Shown here in pieces: positions 16,775-25,314 of a stretch of 64,000 nucleotides of DNA. The stretch spans positions 2,294,001 through 2,358,000 of the forward strand of contig NZ_JAFBBO010000001.1 in NCBI RefSeq assembly GCF_016907235.1, written 5' to 3'. How positions within the stretch are numbered: position 1 is the first letter of the stretch; the number at the start of each line of letters is the position of its first letter. The notes under the pieces are model-generated. The model saw nothing but the letters and a program-made list of their open reading frames with translations, made no database searches and was not told the DNA's origin. Source of the stretch: Oerskovia jenensis. GTDB lineage: Bacteria > Actinomycetota > Actinomycetes > Actinomycetales > Cellulomonadaceae. A program made the position numbers and the translations under genes.

Positions 16775-17139
16775 TTGCGGGTGTGGTGTGATGCGTCGAG
16801 GTCGAGCTCTATGCGTTGACCGTTGATCGTGACGGCGAGCGTGATGTCGGATCCGCCTGCTGCGCTGAGATAGTCGACGAGCGTGGACCACAAGACGTCG
16901 CTGCGCCGTTCGGTGCGCGAGACCGTGTTCTGTCCGACTCCCAGTCGTTCACCGAGCTGCTTCTGCGTGAGATCGGCGGCCTTGCGGATCGCCGCGAGAT
17001 TGAGGGCGTAGGCGCGATCCTCGGTGTCCATCTCCTTGCGGATCGCTGCGACGGCCTGGGCACGTTCGGGGGTCCGTAGATATCCCGTCAAGCGGTCATT
17101 GCCGCGGACGAAATCGTCGCGCATGCGATTCTGACTCAT
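16771..17139 (-). CDS. higA: HigA-type antitoxin, XRE-family HTH protein
   Basis: 122 residues with a central XRE helix-turn-helix: LTQKQLGERLGVGQNTVSRT near residues 57-77. A C-terminal DITLAVTINGQRIELDLD strand ends the protein. It overlaps the toxin gene by 4 nt (ATGA) and follows it, the HigBA order. The antitoxin should bind the toxin and, together with it, repress the promoter at 17535-17563. Base composition is visibly less G+C-rich than the neighbours, suggesting later acquisition. Confidence 0.8.
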   Translation of the reverse strand: MSQNRMRDDFVRGNDRLTGYLRTPERAQAVAAIRKEMDTEDRAYALNLAAIRKAADLTQKQLGERLGVGQNTVSRTERRSDVLWSTLVDYLSAAGGSDITLAVTINGQRIELDLDASHHTRN

Positions 17140-17528
17140 GGTTCACCACTCCGCTCTCGTAGCCACTGGTCGATGATCTGGTCGGCCCGTGGTCCAACAC
17201 TGTCGTAGAAGACGTCGCCCATCGCTGCCTTGTCGTTGCTGAACAAGGCGACCACGGCACGGCCGTCTGGCGTGAACCAGACGATGGTTCGGAGCGCGAT
17301 GCCTTGCCGGTAGGGGTGCGACAGGCGCCAGACGGGGTGCTTCTTCGACTGGCGCACCCACTTGAGCGTCTTGGTGTCTTCCTGTGGCTCGCTCTCCAGG
17401 TCTTGCACGTAGCCGAGCTGAGCGACGAGGAGATCGAGCACCGCGCGGGCGTCACCGTCTCCCTGGTCAGCCCGCTTCTCGAGTTCGGCGAAGTACCGGT
17501 CGAAGGCCGCGGTCCAGTCGATCAGCAC
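17136..17528 (-). CDS. higB: HigB/RelE-like toxin
   Basis: 130 residues of the Gp49-like (DUF891) RelE superfamily, expected to be a ribosome-dependent or free mRNA endonuclease. The characteristic segments are LKWVRQSKKHPVWRL, GIALRTIVWFTPDGRAVVAL and FSNDKAAMGDVFYD, with arginine and lysine residues in place for RNA binding and cleavage. The GTG at 17528 lies 6 nt after the -10 TATGCT, so the mRNA is probably leaderless. First gene of the two-gene module. Confidence 0.8.
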   Translation of the reverse strand: MLIDWTAAFDRYFAELEKRADQGDGDARAVLDLLVAQLGYVQDLESEPQEDTKTLKWVRQSKKHPVWRLSHPYRQGIALRTIVWFTPDGRAVVALFSNDKAAMGDVFYDSVGPRADQIIDQWLRERSGEP

Positions 17529-17534
17529 CCACTG

Positions 17535-17563
17535 AGCATACCTTCGAAGGGATATCGCTTCAA
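17535..17563 (-). promoter_or_regulatory. toxin-antitoxin promoter and operator
   Basis: On the minus strand TTGAAG (complement of 17558-17563), a 17-nt spacer and TATGCT (complement of 17535-17540). The spacer contains the palindrome CCTTCGAAGG (17541-17550), a good site for autorepression by the antitoxin. Confidence 0.7.
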
Positions 17564-17570
17564 GGGGATG

Positions 17571-19442
17571 TCATGGACGATCTGCCGGTCGGGGCCGAGC
17601 GTTAGCACGGGTCCTGCGGCCTGCAGATGCTCTGCGCCCTCGGTACTCCACGCACTCGACGTCCGCGACCGTCGCGGTCGTCGTCCCGCGGCCCGTCGCG
17701 TACGGACCGACCCACACGCCCAGGAACCCGCCCGCCTCGGGCGAGCTGAGCCGTCCGCCGTGCACGGTCGCGACGGCGTGGAATCCGCGCAGCGTCCGGA
17801 CCCCGAACCCGTACTCCTGCCCGACGGCGTGCAGCACCACGTCCACGGGTCCCTCGGCCAGCCCCAGCGGCCCGAGCGCCGCGCGCCCCACGACGACCTC
17901 CTCGCCGCCGAAGCGCTCGACCACGAGCAGCTCGCGCCCGCCCGTCGCCCCTGCGGAGTCACCTATGGAGTCATCGGCGGACGCCGCCCGCGTCACGACC
18001 GCCGCGATCCACGCGTCCTCGGACTGGCGCACCGCGAGCCCGGCCCACTCGTCGGGCCCGGCGGGGTCGACGTCGACGCGCACGGTCAGGTCCATGTCCG
18101 TGTGCTGCTGGCGGCGCCCCAGGAACGCGGGGGTCGCGACGTCGGACAGCGTCGCGGGCAGCAGCGGGAGCCGCAGGTGCCAGGGCCGCTCGGTCAGGGA
18201 CCAGAAGCGCTCCCCGGTCCGCACCTGGTTCCACGCGAGGTCGAGCCCCTCGCCGGGGCCGTCGAACGTCTCGTGCACGACGACGGCGCCCACCACGGAA
18301 GGCTGGCCCACCTCGCCAGACGCGCCCGCTTCGGCGAGCCGGCCCACCTCCGCGGAAGGCCGCGACAGCGCGGGCGAACCCGCCCCCGGAAGCCGCGCTC
18401 CGACGTCGGGCCGGGGGAACCTCCCCGCGACGTGGCCCACGCCCGGCGCGACCACGGGCCACCCGTCCTCCCAGACCACAGGCGCGAGGAACGTCTCGCG
18501 CCCCAGGTTGGGGAAGTAGCCGCCGTAGGGGCGGCTGCCGAGCAGGACCATCCACCACTCGCCCGCGGCGGTCTCCACGAGGTCCGCGTGCCCGACCCCG
18601 ACCACGGGGAAGTCCCGGCCCAGGTGGCGGTGCGTGAGGACCGGGTTCGCGGGGTTGCCCGTGTACGGGCCGGTCACGGCGTCGGCGCGCGCGACCGAGA
18701 CCGCGTGGCGGTGCTCGGTACCGCCCTCGGAGGCGAGCAGGTAGTAGTGGTCGCCCACCCGGTACAGGTGCGGGCCCTCGGCCCAGACCGCGCCGTGCAG
18801 CGCCCCGCGCCACAGGACGTGCTCGGGACCGACGAGCGCCCCGGCCGCGAGGTCGAGCTCGCGCAGCCACACCTCGGTCTGGCCCTCCCACTCCCCCGGG
18901 TCGGCCAGGCGCGTCGCGGTGAGCCACACGCGCCCGGTCGAGTCGTCGACGAAGAGCGACGGGTCGATCCCCTCGCCCTCGAGCCACACGGGGTCGGACC
19001 ACGGCCCGGCGGGGTCGGTCGCGGTCACGAGCAGGTGCCCACCCTGGCCCGGGGTGTGGACGAGCGTCGTGACGACGTAGAAGGTCCCGTCGTGGTGCCG
19101 GATCGTCGCGGCGTACAGCCCGCCCGAGGACGGCACGCTCGACAGGTCCACCTGGTCGGTGCGGTGGATCGCGTGGCCCACCTGGGTCCACGCCACGAGG
19201 TCGTGGCTGTGGAAGACCGGCAGGCCCGGGAAGTACTCGAACGTCGAGGTGACGAGGTAGTAGTCGTCGGGCGCGACGGTCCCGTCCGCCCGGGTGACCC
19301 CGGGGACCCGGCAGACGCTCGGGTCGGGGTGCGTCCCGGGCAGGACGGGGTTCGTGAACGTGGTCCCGGCGGGCAAGGCCCCGACCGCCGGACCCGAGGT
19401 CGGCACGGGGGTCAGCCGCCTGACCGGCCTCGGGTCCGTCAC
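17571..19442 (-). CDS. glycoside hydrolase family 43 (beta-xylosidase/arabinofuranosidase)
   Basis: 623 residues, no signal peptide, so it acts on imported oligosaccharides in the cytoplasm. The five-bladed propeller starts FTNPVLPGTHPDPSVCRVPG, with the catalytic base aspartate in HPDPS. IDPSLFVDDSTGRVWLT, AVWAEGPHLYRVGDHYYLLA (acid glutamate candidate) and VGHADLVETAAGEWW follow. The region after residue 350 is the beta-sandwich found in GH43 xylosidases. GTG start one base after the GH3 stop. The domain should end at about VECVEYRG; the last 22 residues are an arginine-rich tail that runs up to the toxin-antitoxin promoter, as if the original 3' end had been replaced. Last gene of the sugar operon. 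Xylosidase versus arabinofuranosidase cannot be settled by reading. Confidence 0.88.
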   Translation of the reverse strand: MTDPRPVRRLTPVPTSGPAVGALPAGTTFTNPVLPGTHPDPSVCRVPGVTRADGTVAPDDYYLVTSTFEYFPGLPVFHSHDLVAWTQVGHAIHRTDQVDLSSVPSSGGLYAATIRHHDGTFYVVTTLVHTPGQGGHLLVTATDPAGPWSDPVWLEGEGIDPSLFVDDSTGRVWLTATRLADPGEWEGQTEVWLRELDLAAGALVGPEHVLWRGALHGAVWAEGPHLYRVGDHYYLLASEGGTEHRHAVSVARADAVTGPYTGNPANPVLTHRHLGRDFPVVGVGHADLVETAAGEWWMVLLGSRPYGGYFPNLGRETFLAPVVWEDGWPVVAPGVGHVAGRFPRPDVGARLPGAGSPALSRPSAEVGRLAEAGASGEVGQPSVVGAVVVHETFDGPGEGLDLAWNQVRTGERFWSLTERPWHLRLPLLPATLSDVATPAFLGRRQQHTDMDLTVRVDVDPAGPDEWAGLAVRQSEDAWIAAVVTRAASADDSIGDSAGATGGRELLVVERFGGEEVVVGRAALGPLGLAEGPVDVVLHAVGQEYGFGVRTLRGFHAVATVHGGRLSSPEAGGFLGVWVGPYATGRGTTTATVADVECVEYRGRRASAGRRTRANARPRPADRP

Positions 19443-19443
19443 C

Positions 19444-21912
19444 TCAGACCTCGCCCACCACGAGCGGCGCGTGCAGCTCGCGCGTGTGGTCGACCACGCG
19501 CACGTCGCCCACGAGCGACACCGGGGCCACGAGCCGCACGTCGGCGCTCGACGCCCCGAACCGCAGCTCGATCGCGCCGGGCTCGACGATCCGGCGCCCG
19601 TCGCGCCCCGTGAAGGAGAGCACGTCGGCGGGCACGGTCGCGCTCACGCGCGCCGAGGCGCCCGCGGCGAGCGGCATGCGCACGTACCCGACGAGCCGCT
19701 GCACGGGCCGCACGACCGACGCCACGGGGTCGTGCGCGTAGAGCTGTACGACCTCGACGCCGTCGCGCCCGCCCGTGTTCCGCACGACGAACGACGCCTC
19801 GAAGGCCCCGTCGGTCGTGGCCTCGGCCGCGCTCACCACGAGGTCCGACCAGTCGAAGCTCGTGTACGTGAGCCCGTGGCCGAACGCGAAGGCCGCGGTC
19901 GGGTCGATGTTCGACACGTCGGTCGCCTGTGCGAGCGTCGCGGCCAGGTAGGACGTGGGCTGGGCGCCCTCGGTCCCGGGCACGCTCACGGGCAGCCGGC
20001 CCGACGGCGCCACGCGCCCCGACAGGACGCCCGCGACTGCGGGGGTCCCCTCCTCGCCCGCGAAGAACGCCTGGACGATCGCCGCGGCGCCGGGCTCACC
20101 GGGCGCCGGGGTCGCGGCCGCGCCGAGCGCGTAGGGGCGACCCGAGAGGATCGTCGCGACCACGGGGCGGCCGCTCGCGAGCAGCGCGTCGAGCAGGTCC
20201 TGCTGGGCGCCGGGCAGGCGCAGCGACTCGGCGTCGCAGCCCTCACCGCTCGTGCCGCGACCGAACAGCCCTGCCCGGTCGCCGAGGGCGACCACGACGA
20301 CGTCGGCCTCGCGGGCGAGCTCGACCGCTGCCGCGATGCCTGCGGCGTCGGCGGCCGCGACCTCGGCCGTGCTCACGGCCCCGGTCGAGGACGGGTCGCT
20401 CGTGCCGTCGAGCGTGATCGCGGGCAGCACGTCGACCGTGACGCCCGGCAGCTCGGCGCGCAGGGACTCGGCGAGCATGGGCAACGAGAGCCCGAGCGGG
20501 ATCTCGGGGTGGGCCAGGCCCACGTGCGCGGGGAACGAGTAGCAGCCGAGCACGGCCATGGGGTCCTCGGCCGTGGGGCCCACGAGCGCGATCCGGCGCA
20601 CGTCCGGGCCGAGCGGCAGCACGCCGTCGTTCGCGAGCAGGACCACGGCCTGCTCGGCGACCTCGCGGGCCAGCGCGCGGTTCGCGGGTCCGTCGAGGTC
20701 GACGGTCCCGCGCAGGGCGGCGGCCGGGTCGTCGGAGCCGGCCGCCACCCCGGCGAGCACGTCCGCGGGCACGTCGCGCAGCACCGCGGGGACGGGGTCC
20801 CAGTCGGCGTCGAGCAGGCCGAGCTCGACCTTCTGGCGCAGCACGCGCTCCAGGGCGCGGTCCACGAGCGCGACGTCGACGTCCCCGGCCTCGAGGGCCG
20901 CGACGAGCGGCTCGCCGAACGTCTTGACGGTCGGCAGCTCGACGTCGACCCCGGCCGCGAGCGCCGCCGCGGCGGCCTCTGCCCAGTCGCCCGCCACGCC
21001 GTGCATGATCTTGAGGAACGCGATCCCGAAGTAGTCCGCGACCACGGTCCCGTCGAAGCCCCACTCCTCGCGCAGCAGCCCCGTCAGGAGCTCGCGGTCT
21101 GCGGCCGAGGGGATGCCGTCGGTGTCGGTGTAGGCGTGCATGACCGAGCGCACGCCACCCTCGCGGACGGCCATCTCGAACGGCGGCAGGATCACGTCGG
21201 CGCGCTCGCGCGCCCCCATCGAGACGGGCGCGTGGTTGCGACCGCCGCGCGAGGCCGAGTACCCCGCGAAGTGCTTGAGCGTCGCGACGATCCCGGCGGA
21301 CTCCAGGCCCTGGACGTAGGCCGTGGCGACGGTGCCCACGAGGTACGGGTCCTCGCCGATGGTCTCCTCGACGCGACCCCAGCGGGCGTCGCGCACGACA
21401 TCGAGCACGGGGGCCAGGCCCTGGTGCACCCCGACCGAGCGCATGTCCTGCCCGATCCGGGTCGCCATGCGGCGCACGAGCGCGGGGTCGAACGTCGCGC
21501 CCCACGACAGCGGCACGGGGTAGGCCGTCGCACCCCACGCGGCGAAGCCCGCGAGGCACTCCTCGTGCGCCACGGCAGGGATGCCGAACCGGTTCGCCGA
21601 CCGCACGCGCTCCTGCGTGCGCAGCAGCGACAGTGCGCCCAGGGCCGGGTCGACCGGGTTGGTCCCGAACGGCCGGGTGAGCTGCCCCAGCCCGTCGGGC
21701 AGGATCGCGTCGAGGTCGACGCCGTCCTCCATGTCGTGCTGGTGGGGGGCGACCTCGCCGCCCTCGGCCGACGCGCCGACCCACACCCCGAAGAGCTGGG
21801 CGACCTTCTCGCGCAGCGTCATCTCGGCCATGAGCGCCTTGACGCGGGTCGCGGTGCCGACCGTCGGGTCGGACCACGTGGGCAGTGCTGTCTGGTTCGT
21901 CTGAGGAGTCAT
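19444..21912 (-). CDS. glycoside hydrolase family 3 beta-glycosidase
   Basis: 822 residues, no signal peptide. The TIM-barrel domain holds KHFAGYSASRGGRNHAPV and the nucleophile region WGFDGTVVADYFGI (aspartate in ADY). The alpha/beta sandwich domain contains VVVALGDRAGLFGRGTSGE and the C-terminus is a fibronectin-III-like domain starting after FAFGHGLTYTSFDWSDL. It removes terminal glucose or xylose from beta-linked oligosaccharides. I placed the start at the ATG at 21912; an upstream in-frame ATG at 21960 would extend into the permease gene. Seven bases follow the permease stop. Confidence 0.9.
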   Translation of the reverse strand: MTPQTNQTALPTWSDPTVGTATRVKALMAEMTLREKVAQLFGVWVGASAEGGEVAPHQHDMEDGVDLDAILPDGLGQLTRPFGTNPVDPALGALSLLRTQERVRSANRFGIPAVAHEECLAGFAAWGATAYPVPLSWGATFDPALVRRMATRIGQDMRSVGVHQGLAPVLDVVRDARWGRVEETIGEDPYLVGTVATAYVQGLESAGIVATLKHFAGYSASRGGRNHAPVSMGARERADVILPPFEMAVREGGVRSVMHAYTDTDGIPSAADRELLTGLLREEWGFDGTVVADYFGIAFLKIMHGVAGDWAEAAAAALAAGVDVELPTVKTFGEPLVAALEAGDVDVALVDRALERVLRQKVELGLLDADWDPVPAVLRDVPADVLAGVAAGSDDPAAALRGTVDLDGPANRALAREVAEQAVVLLANDGVLPLGPDVRRIALVGPTAEDPMAVLGCYSFPAHVGLAHPEIPLGLSLPMLAESLRAELPGVTVDVLPAITLDGTSDPSSTGAVSTAEVAAADAAGIAAAVELAREADVVVVALGDRAGLFGRGTSGEGCDAESLRLPGAQQDLLDALLASGRPVVATILSGRPYALGAAATPAPGEPGAAAIVQAFFAGEEGTPAVAGVLSGRVAPSGRLPVSVPGTEGAQPTSYLAATLAQATDVSNIDPTAAFAFGHGLTYTSFDWSDLVVSAAEATTDGAFEASFVVRNTGGRDGVEVVQLYAHDPVASVVRPVQRLVGYVRMPLAAGASARVSATVPADVLSFTGRDGRRIVEPGAIELRFGASSADVRLVAPVSLVGDVRVVDHTRELHAPLVVGEV

Positions 21913-21919
21913 CGTGGAG

Positions 21920-22870
21920 CTACTTTCCGCCGACGCCCATGAGGCCCTGGACCAGGGCACGCCGGGCGAACAGGTACACGAGCAGGATCGGGATCATCGA
22001 CATGACGACCGCCGCGAGGAGGCCGGGGATGTTGACGCCGTACTGCGTCTGGAAGTTGAAGAGGCCGAGCGTGATGACCTTGGTCGACTCGGACTGGGTG
22101 AGGATCAGGGGGAACAGGAACCCGTTCCACGCCTGCAGGGCCGAGTAGACGACGATCGTCGCGACGCCGCCCTTGGACAGCGGCAGCACGAGCTGCAGGA
22201 ACACCCGCTTGGGCGACGCACCGTCGAGGGCCATCGCCTCGTAGAGCTCGTTGGTGATGTCGCGCATCGAGCCGCTGAGGATGATCGTGCAGATCGGCAG
22301 GCAGAACGCCGCGGTCGGCAGGATCACGCCGATCAGGTTGTCGTACAGGCCCACGACCGAGATCACGTAGAAGATCGGCACGATCACGGCGCTCGCGGGG
22401 ACCGCGAGGCCCAGGAGGAACATCCGGAAGATGCCCGTGGTGGCCCGCGAGCGGTTGCGCACGATCGCGTACGACAGCGGCGGCACGAGCAGCACCACGA
22501 TCCCGACCACGGCGACCGTCACGACGAGCGTGTTGAGGAAGTAGCGACCGAAGCCCTGGTCGAACGCGTTGGTGAAGTTGTCGAGCGTGAACGTGGTCGG
22601 CAGGGACAGGGGGCCGCCCTCTGCGTACCCGGCCTGCGTCTGGAACGACGCGGTGACCAGCACGTAGAGGGGGATCGCGACGATCAGGAGCCAGATCGTG
22701 ACCGCGATGCCCGCGCCCCAGTTGGGCCGGTTGCGGCTGCCTCTGCGTGCCCGACGGCGCAGCGGGACGCCCGCGCTCGTCGCGCCCGGGCGGGACGCAC
22801 CACCCGAGCCGGGCGACGTCGTCGGGCCGGAGACCTGCTCCGCGGGGGTGACGCTCAGGTCGTTGCTCAT
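21920..22870 (-). CDS. sugar ABC transporter permease (MalG type)
   Basis: 316 residues. About 50 residues of proline/serine/arginine-rich N-terminus precede the first of six membrane helices. The EAA loop ELYEAMALDGASPKRVFLQL (with the invariant G) contacts the ATPase. No ATPase gene is in the operon, so a shared MsiK-type ATPase encoded elsewhere is likely, as is known for CUT1 systems in actinobacteria. The ATG overlaps the preceding stop (TGATG). Confidence 0.9.
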   Translation of the reverse strand: MSNDLSVTPAEQVSGPTTSPGSGGASRPGATSAGVPLRRRARRGSRNRPNWGAGIAVTIWLLIVAIPLYVLVTASFQTQAGYAEGGPLSLPTTFTLDNFTNAFDQGFGRYFLNTLVVTVAVVGIVVLLVPPLSYAIVRNRSRATTGIFRMFLLGLAVPASAVIVPIFYVISVVGLYDNLIGVILPTAAFCLPICTIILSGSMRDITNELYEAMALDGASPKRVFLQLVLPLSKGGVATIVVYSALQAWNGFLFPLILTQSESTKVITLGLFNFQTQYGVNIPGLLAAVVMSMIPILLVYLFARRALVQGLMGVGGK

Positions 22871-23790
22871 CACACGCCCTCCAGCTCGCTGCGCATCTTG
22901 TCGTACCCGGACAGGCGGACCATGACCAGGGAGATCGCGGTCGCGGCGACGACCAGGACCACGGCGATCACGGACGCGAGCCCGAAGTCGAAGCCGCGGA
23001 ACGCCTTCTGGTACATGTAGAAGGCCGTGATGGTCGTGTCCGTGCCGGGCCCGCCGTTGGTCAGGATGAGGACCGTGTCGAACGTGGTGAGGCCACCGAC
23101 GACCATGAGGATGACCGACGTGATCATGGTGTTGCGCAGCTGCGGGAGCGTGATCGCGAAGAACGAGCGCACGCGCCCGGCGCCGTCGATCTCGGCCGCC
23201 TCGTAGAGCATGGGCGGCACGGCCTTCGCGGCGCCCTGGTAGATCAGGGCGTGCAGCGGCGTGAACTGCCACAGGCTCACGAACACCAGGACCGCGATCG
23301 CGGTCGACTGGTTCCCGAACAGGTTGCCGTCGCCGAACAGCCACTCCATCTGGGCCGGGACGCCGAAGTTCGGGTCGAGCACCGCGCGCCACAGGACCGA
23401 CACGGCGGCCGCGGACAGCAGCAGCGGCACGAAGAAGATCGCCGACAGGACCGCACGGTTCCACTGGTGGCCCGCGGCCCACACGCCCAGCAGCATCGCG
23501 ACCGGGGTCTGGGTCACGACGCCGAGCGCCGTGAGCACGAGCGAGAGCCCGATGCTCTTGAGCATCACGGGGTCGTCGAGGAGGCGGGACCAGTTCTCGG
23601 TCCCGACGAACTCGGGGCTGCCCAGACCGCTCCACTGCGTGAACGACAGCACGAGCACGAGGACCATGGGCAGGAGGGCGAAGAGCCCGAAGAACAGGGC
23701 GGCGGGCAGGGCCCAGACCACGCCCGGGCGACCGACCTGGAGGTCGGCGGCGCCCGGGCGCGTGCGCCCCTGGGGTGCGCGGGTGGTCAT
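22870..23790 (-). CDS. sugar ABC transporter permease (MalF type)
   Basis: 306 residues, six membrane helices, CUT1 family. The EAA motif is MLYEAAEIDGAGRVRSFFAI, followed by TLPQLRNTMITSV. NGGPGTDTTITAFYMYQKAF is the usual MalF-type segment. Pairs with the downstream MalG-type permease and the upstream binding protein. Confidence 0.9.
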   Translation of the reverse strand: MTTRAPQGRTRPGAADLQVGRPGVVWALPAALFFGLFALLPMVLVLVLSFTQWSGLGSPEFVGTENWSRLLDDPVMLKSIGLSLVLTALGVVTQTPVAMLLGVWAAGHQWNRAVLSAIFFVPLLLSAAAVSVLWRAVLDPNFGVPAQMEWLFGDGNLFGNQSTAIAVLVFVSLWQFTPLHALIYQGAAKAVPPMLYEAAEIDGAGRVRSFFAITLPQLRNTMITSVILMVVGGLTTFDTVLILTNGGPGTDTTITAFYMYQKAFRGFDFGLASVIAVVLVVAATAISLVMVRLSGYDKMRSELEGV

Positions 23791-23815
23791 GACGATCTCC
23801 GTCCGGGGGACCGGG

Positions 23816-25126
23816 TCAGCGCGAGGCCGGCAGGGACTTCATCGCAGCGATGAAGCCGTCGGCGTCGATCTGGCCGCTGAAGAACTGCTGGACCGCGATC
23901 TTGAGCGGGGTGCCGGCAGCCGGGGGGAACGCCTGGTCCCAGGACATCTGGAAGTGCGGCGCGTTCTTCACGAGGTCGAACTGGAAGGCGGCGTAGTCGG
24001 GGCTCGCGGCCTGGTCCAGGAACTGCTCGGTGTTGGTCGTGGTCGGCAGGTTGCCGATCGCGAGCTGCGCCTCGACGAACTCGTCCGAGTACATGAGCGT
24101 GAGGAAGTCGCGCACGGCGTCCGGGTAGCGGGTCGTGGCGAGCACCGAGTAGAAGTTGTTGGTGTTGCCCGTGATGTTGGCCGCGTCCCCCTTGCCGCCG
24201 TCGATCGCGGGGAAGGCCGTGTAGCCGAGGTTGGCGTCGGTCCACTCGGGGTCCACGTCGTAGTGCGTCGAGTAGTTCCACGAGCCCATGAGCTCGAACG
24301 CCGCCTTGCCCGTGCGCAGGAGCGCGGGCGAGCCGCCGTCGGTGAACTTCACGGAGTCGAAGTTGGTGCCGAACGCGCCGGCGTCGATGAGCTCGGACAG
24401 CGTGTCGAGCGCCTCGTGGCTCTCGGCCGAGTCCCACACGTCGGTCTCGCCCGCGAGTGCCTTCTCGAAGAGCTCGGGGCCCGCGACGCGGTCGAACGCG
24501 TACTGGTACCACATGAGGGTCGGCCACTGGTCGGCGCCGCCGAGCGCGATCGGGGTCACGCCCTGGGCCTTGAGGGTCTCGACCGCGGCGAGGAGCTCGT
24601 CCCAGGTCTGGGGGGCCTCCAGCCCTGCGTCCGCGAGGACCTGCTTGTTGTGGAACAGCATGACGGGCTGCGTGCCACGCATGGGGATGCCGTACGACTT
24701 TCCGTCGATCACGGCCGAGTTGAACACCGCGGGCAGGAACGCGTCCTTGAGCTGGGGGTCCTCGGCGATGAAGTCGTCGAGGGGGAGCAGCAGGTCGGCG
24801 TCGACGAAGGGCTCGATCGAGCCGCCGCCCCAGTTGAAGAAGACGTCCGGCGCCGCGTTGGTGTCGATGATCGTCTGGAGCTTCTGCTGGTAGTCGGCGC
24901 CCGGGATGGTGTCGAGGACGACCTTGACGTCCGAGGTCTGGTTGAACGTGTCGACCATCTGCTGCTCGACCTTGTTTGTCGCGTCCCCGTAGACCATCAC
25001 GTGGATCTCGTTCTCGGGGCGGCTCGACCCACCGGAGTCCCCGCTCGCGCACGCCGCGAGCGGGAGGACCAGCGCCGACGCCACGGCCGCGGCCGTGAGC
25101 GACTTCCGCGTTCTTGTGTTCATCAT
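23816..25126 (-). CDS. sugar-binding lipoprotein of CUT1 ABC transporter
   Basis: 436 residues. The lipoprotein signal is basic MNTRTRKS, hydrophobic TAAAVASALVLPLAAC, with lipobox LAAC (Cys near residue 26). The body is the family-1 extracellular solute-binding fold: YQQKLQTIIDTNAAPDVFFN, then WGGGSIEPF, and GKAAFELMGSW. It should deliver the oligosaccharide that GH43 and GH3 then degrade. The ATG follows AAAGGG. It is the first gene of the five-gene operon, and its leader contains LacI-type palindromes. Confidence 0.9.
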   Translation of the reverse strand: MMNTRTRKSLTAAAVASALVLPLAACASGDSGGSSRPENEIHVMVYGDATNKVEQQMVDTFNQTSDVKVVLDTIPGADYQQKLQTIIDTNAAPDVFFNWGGGSIEPFVDADLLLPLDDFIAEDPQLKDAFLPAVFNSAVIDGKSYGIPMRGTQPVMLFHNKQVLADAGLEAPQTWDELLAAVETLKAQGVTPIALGGADQWPTLMWYQYAFDRVAGPELFEKALAGETDVWDSAESHEALDTLSELIDAGAFGTNFDSVKFTDGGSPALLRTGKAAFELMGSWNYSTHYDVDPEWTDANLGYTAFPAIDGGKGDAANITGNTNNFYSVLATTRYPDAVRDFLTLMYSDEFVEAQLAIGNLPTTTNTEQFLDQAASPDYAAFQFDLVKNAPHFQMSWDQAFPPAAGTPLKIAVQQFFSGQIDADGFIAAMKSLPASR

Positions 25127-25132
25127 CGAACC

Positions 25133-25162
25133 CTTTCGAAAGTTTCGGCGTCTGCGCCGAAA
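25133..25162. promoter_or_regulatory. LacI-type operators in the leader of the sugar operon
   Basis: CTTTCGAAAG (25133-25142) is a perfect 10-bp palindrome with the CG centre typical of LacI-family sites. Adjacent TTTCGGCG (25143-25150) and CGCCGAAA (25155-25162) form a second dyad. Both lie between the promoter and the ribosome-binding site, so the repressor would act as a roadblock. A related CGAAACTTTCCG (25280-25291) lies just upstream of the LacI gene's -10. Confidence 0.65.
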
Positions 25163-25179
25163 GTACTCGGTTGCCCTGG

Positions 25180-25208
25180 ACTCTAAGACGCGAAATCTTC
25201 GCGGTCAA
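25180..25208 (-). promoter_or_regulatory. promoter of the sugar-uptake/glycosidase operon
   Basis: On the minus strand TTGACC (complement of 25203-25208), a 17-nt spacer and TAGAGT (complement of 25180-25185), about 54 nt upstream of the binding-protein ATG. The spacer contains the small palindrome GCGAA-ATC-TTCGC (25190-25202), a possible further regulator site. Confidence 0.65.
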
Positions 25209-25314
25209 CACCGAGTCCGAACCGTTATCCGCTGCGAGAAGCCGGGGAACTCGCCGTCACGGCCCCGAAGATCATCCGTCGAAACTTTCCGTCCGAGGCG
25301 CTACGCTGACCCGC

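Noticed and set aside
17304-19613. 769-codon plus-strand frame across the toxin and GH43 genes
   Set aside because: Shadow of GH43; no recognizable protein features.
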